Below, piece by piece: positions 44,445 through 45,330 of a stretch of DNA of 45,330 nucleotides. Where the stretch lies: contig JABWBR010000039.1 in the NCBI GenBank assembly GCA_013360405.1, forward strand, positions 1 through 45,330. The letters run 5' to 3'. Position 1 is the first letter of the stretch, and each line of letters opens with the position of its first letter. The position numbers and the translations under genes are program-made. The DNA comes from Saprospiraceae bacterium. GTDB taxonomy: Bacteria; Bacteroidota; Bacteroidia; Chitinophagales; Saprospiraceae. The notes under the pieces were generated by a model, which made no database searches, had not been told where the DNA came from, and saw only the letters and a list, made by a program, of their open reading frames with translations.

Positions 44445-44568
44445 GCGGCTTGTTCCTTTCGGACTTCCTGTGAGCAAAAAAAAGGCGACGACCAAGCGAG
44501 GCAAGCGAGGGACGAGCGAAGCCCGCGCCGGGAGTGGGGGTGGGGAGGAGAGAAAGCTTAAGTTGATG
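44445..44568. other. GC-rich gap with short direct repeats
   Basis: No gene is seen. AAGCGAGG-type units recur in ACCAAGCGAGGCAAGCGAGG near 44490-44510, followed by a G-rich tract. The segment ends where the inverted repeat of the GxxExxY unit begins. Confidence 0.4.
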
Positions 44569-44632
44569 GCTATGGGGTGAGAGGACGAGATTTTTAACTA
44601 GGATTTTGGGGATTTATAAGGATGGGAAGGAT
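44569..44632 (+). repeat. Left arm of the inverted repeat around the GxxExxY gene
   Basis: The core 44600-44632 matches the complement of 45267-45299 at 30 of 33 positions; the core starts AGGATTT and ends GATGGGAAGGAT. Similarity continues outward with gaps (CTATGGG, GAGAGG, ATTTTT) to about 44569. AGGATTT-type units recur inside the arm. Confidence 0.9.
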
Positions 44633-44655
44633 AATCGGCGGGCGCGGTAATTTTT

Positions 44656-45153
44656 TTATTTTGGTATTTTGCGCAAAGCTTGTTCTATCATTGAATTGGG
44701 CATATAGGTGGGCGCATCGAAAAGATTACCATTTTCTTCGCCCAACAAGTCCATCGGAGCATCGGTGAAATTGGCTGTGGGATCGTATTCGTTATTAAAT
44801 ATGTGCCGGTACTGTAAGCTTTCTCCACCAAAATTGATCAGGAGTCCATCCCGAATATTAAGTCTTTCAGCGGTATTGATAGCTTGCACAACATCTTCTT
44901 TGATAAGCTGCGATTTTGCCTTCATTTCAGCTATAATGGCAGATTCGCACAAAAAATCGCAGCGTCTAAAGGCAATTCGATAGCTATCGTAATGAATCGG
45001 AAGCCATACTTCTCTTTCAAATGCAATACCTTCCCGGCGCAATTCAATAGCCATCGCCCGACAATACACATATTCCTTGAAGCCGCGCCCAAGTTTGTTG
45101 TGTACTTTCATTGCACAGCCAATAATTCTGTAGGTCAAATCCCCTTCTTCCAT
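44656..45153 (-). CDS. GxxExxY protein (PD-(D/E)XK-like family)
   Basis: The 165-residue protein starts at the ATG at 45153. The 47 upstream codons read from the repeat arm and flanking DNA and do not look coding. The core MEEGDLTYRIIGCAMKVHNKLGRGFKEYVYCRAMAIELR contains G-F-K-E-Y-V-Y, the motif that names the family. A later CDFLCESAIIAEMKAK gives the D...E-x-K of a PD-(D/E)XK nuclease-like fold. The C-terminal tail after NFGGESLQYRHIFN (about 113-127) is longer than usual. Function of the family is unknown and genomes often hold several copies. Here the gene lies exactly between inverted repeats, which suggests a small mobile or repeat-linked unit. Confidence 0.85.
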   Translation of the reverse strand: MEEGDLTYRIIGCAMKVHNKLGRGFKEYVYCRAMAIELRREGIAFEREVWLPIHYDSYRIAFRRCDFLCESAIIAEMKAKSQLIKEDVVQAINTAERLNIRDGLLINFGGESLQYRHIFNNEYDPTANFTDAPMDLLGEENGNLFDAPTYMPNSMIEQALRKIPK

Positions 45154-45266
45154 GTCAAAACTTTTGAATCGTTTTGACAAATTTGAATAGTCAATCACAA
45201 ATACCCGGAGAAATGGGGCATTTATTTCCAAAAAAAATCCAAGCGCGGCCAAAGACCGCACCAAAC

Positions 45267-45330
45267 ATCCTTCCCATCCTTTAAAATCCCCCAAATCCTG
45301 GTAAAAAATAACTCCCTCTCTCCCATAGTC
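45267..45330 (-). repeat. Right arm of the inverted repeat around the GxxExxY gene
   Basis: The complement of 44600-44632 is found at 45267-45299, and weaker pairing continues to the end of the window, so the true outer end is not visible. The arm lies 113 bases upstream of the gene start. Confidence 0.9.

Noticed and set aside
45154-45294. N-terminal extension of the GxxExxY protein
   Set aside because: It reads from the inverted-repeat arm and flank. Family members begin close to MEEGDLTYRIIG at 45153.

Overview
The window reads as chromosomal DNA from a member of the Bacteroidota, probably near Saprospiria or Chitinophagia. Five signs support this: a type IX secretion component (PorT) and a cargo protein with a C-terminal sorting domain, promoters of the TTTG-19/20-TAnnTTTG type, Bacteroidota-type small conserved families, a Reg_prop/Y_Y_Y sensor kinase, and a PafA-type phosphatase. 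No species can be named from the sequence alone.

Region 1 (about 1-8540) is an AT-rich accessory island. It looks like a cassette array of a chromosomal integron whose integrase lies outside the window or is missing. Six attC-like imperfect palindromes (82-170, 499-586, 2056-2150, 5814-5899, 6807-6901, 7477-7568), plus one degenerate site near 2437-2526, separate cassettes that all point the same way. Cassette contents are a gene-less repeat-rich cassette, a beta-helix protein, a second gene-less segment, a PKD/Cys-repeat/multi-TM protein followed by a truncated secreted protein, a PIN toxin with a small partner, and a lipoprotein. An Rpn-type nuclease ends the array. An IS4-like element with a damaged transposase sits inside the array.

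Region 2 (8587-16280, minus strand) is a likely operon reading M1 metallopeptidase, GT4, GT2, RibBA (with a degenerate RibA half), VTC-domain protein and PurE. A separate upstream gene encodes an orphan iron-type substrate-binding lipoprotein.

Region 3 (16397-31161) is mostly housekeeping: two small conserved genes, PorT-UbiE, an SSS symporter, tRNA-Thr(CGT), a PafA-like phosphatase, a Tat-type class V aminotransferase-fold protein, an IscA/SufA protein, a T9SS cargo, isocitrate dehydrogenase, a lipoprotein and RuvB. Several junctions between converging genes carry short tandem repeats in inverted pairs. The most striking is a two-armed array at 17135-17677 with an almost exact 26-bp period, inverted between its halves, whose GGTGACG core supplies the stop codons of both flanking genes.

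Region 4 (31191-45330) holds a prokaryotic pentameric ligand-gated ion channel homologue, a PabB-PabC operon, FabH, a LuxR-type response regulator with a giant periplasmic-sensor histidine kinase, a GPH-type sugar symporter, RecQ and an FGE-sulfatase-domain protein. It ends with a GxxExxY gene framed by a long inverted repeat (30 of 33 bases identical in its core) that looks like a small mobile unit.

The best candidates for undescribed biology are the 26-bp inverted array, the inverted-repeat-framed GxxExxY unit, and the gene-less repeat-containing integron cassettes.
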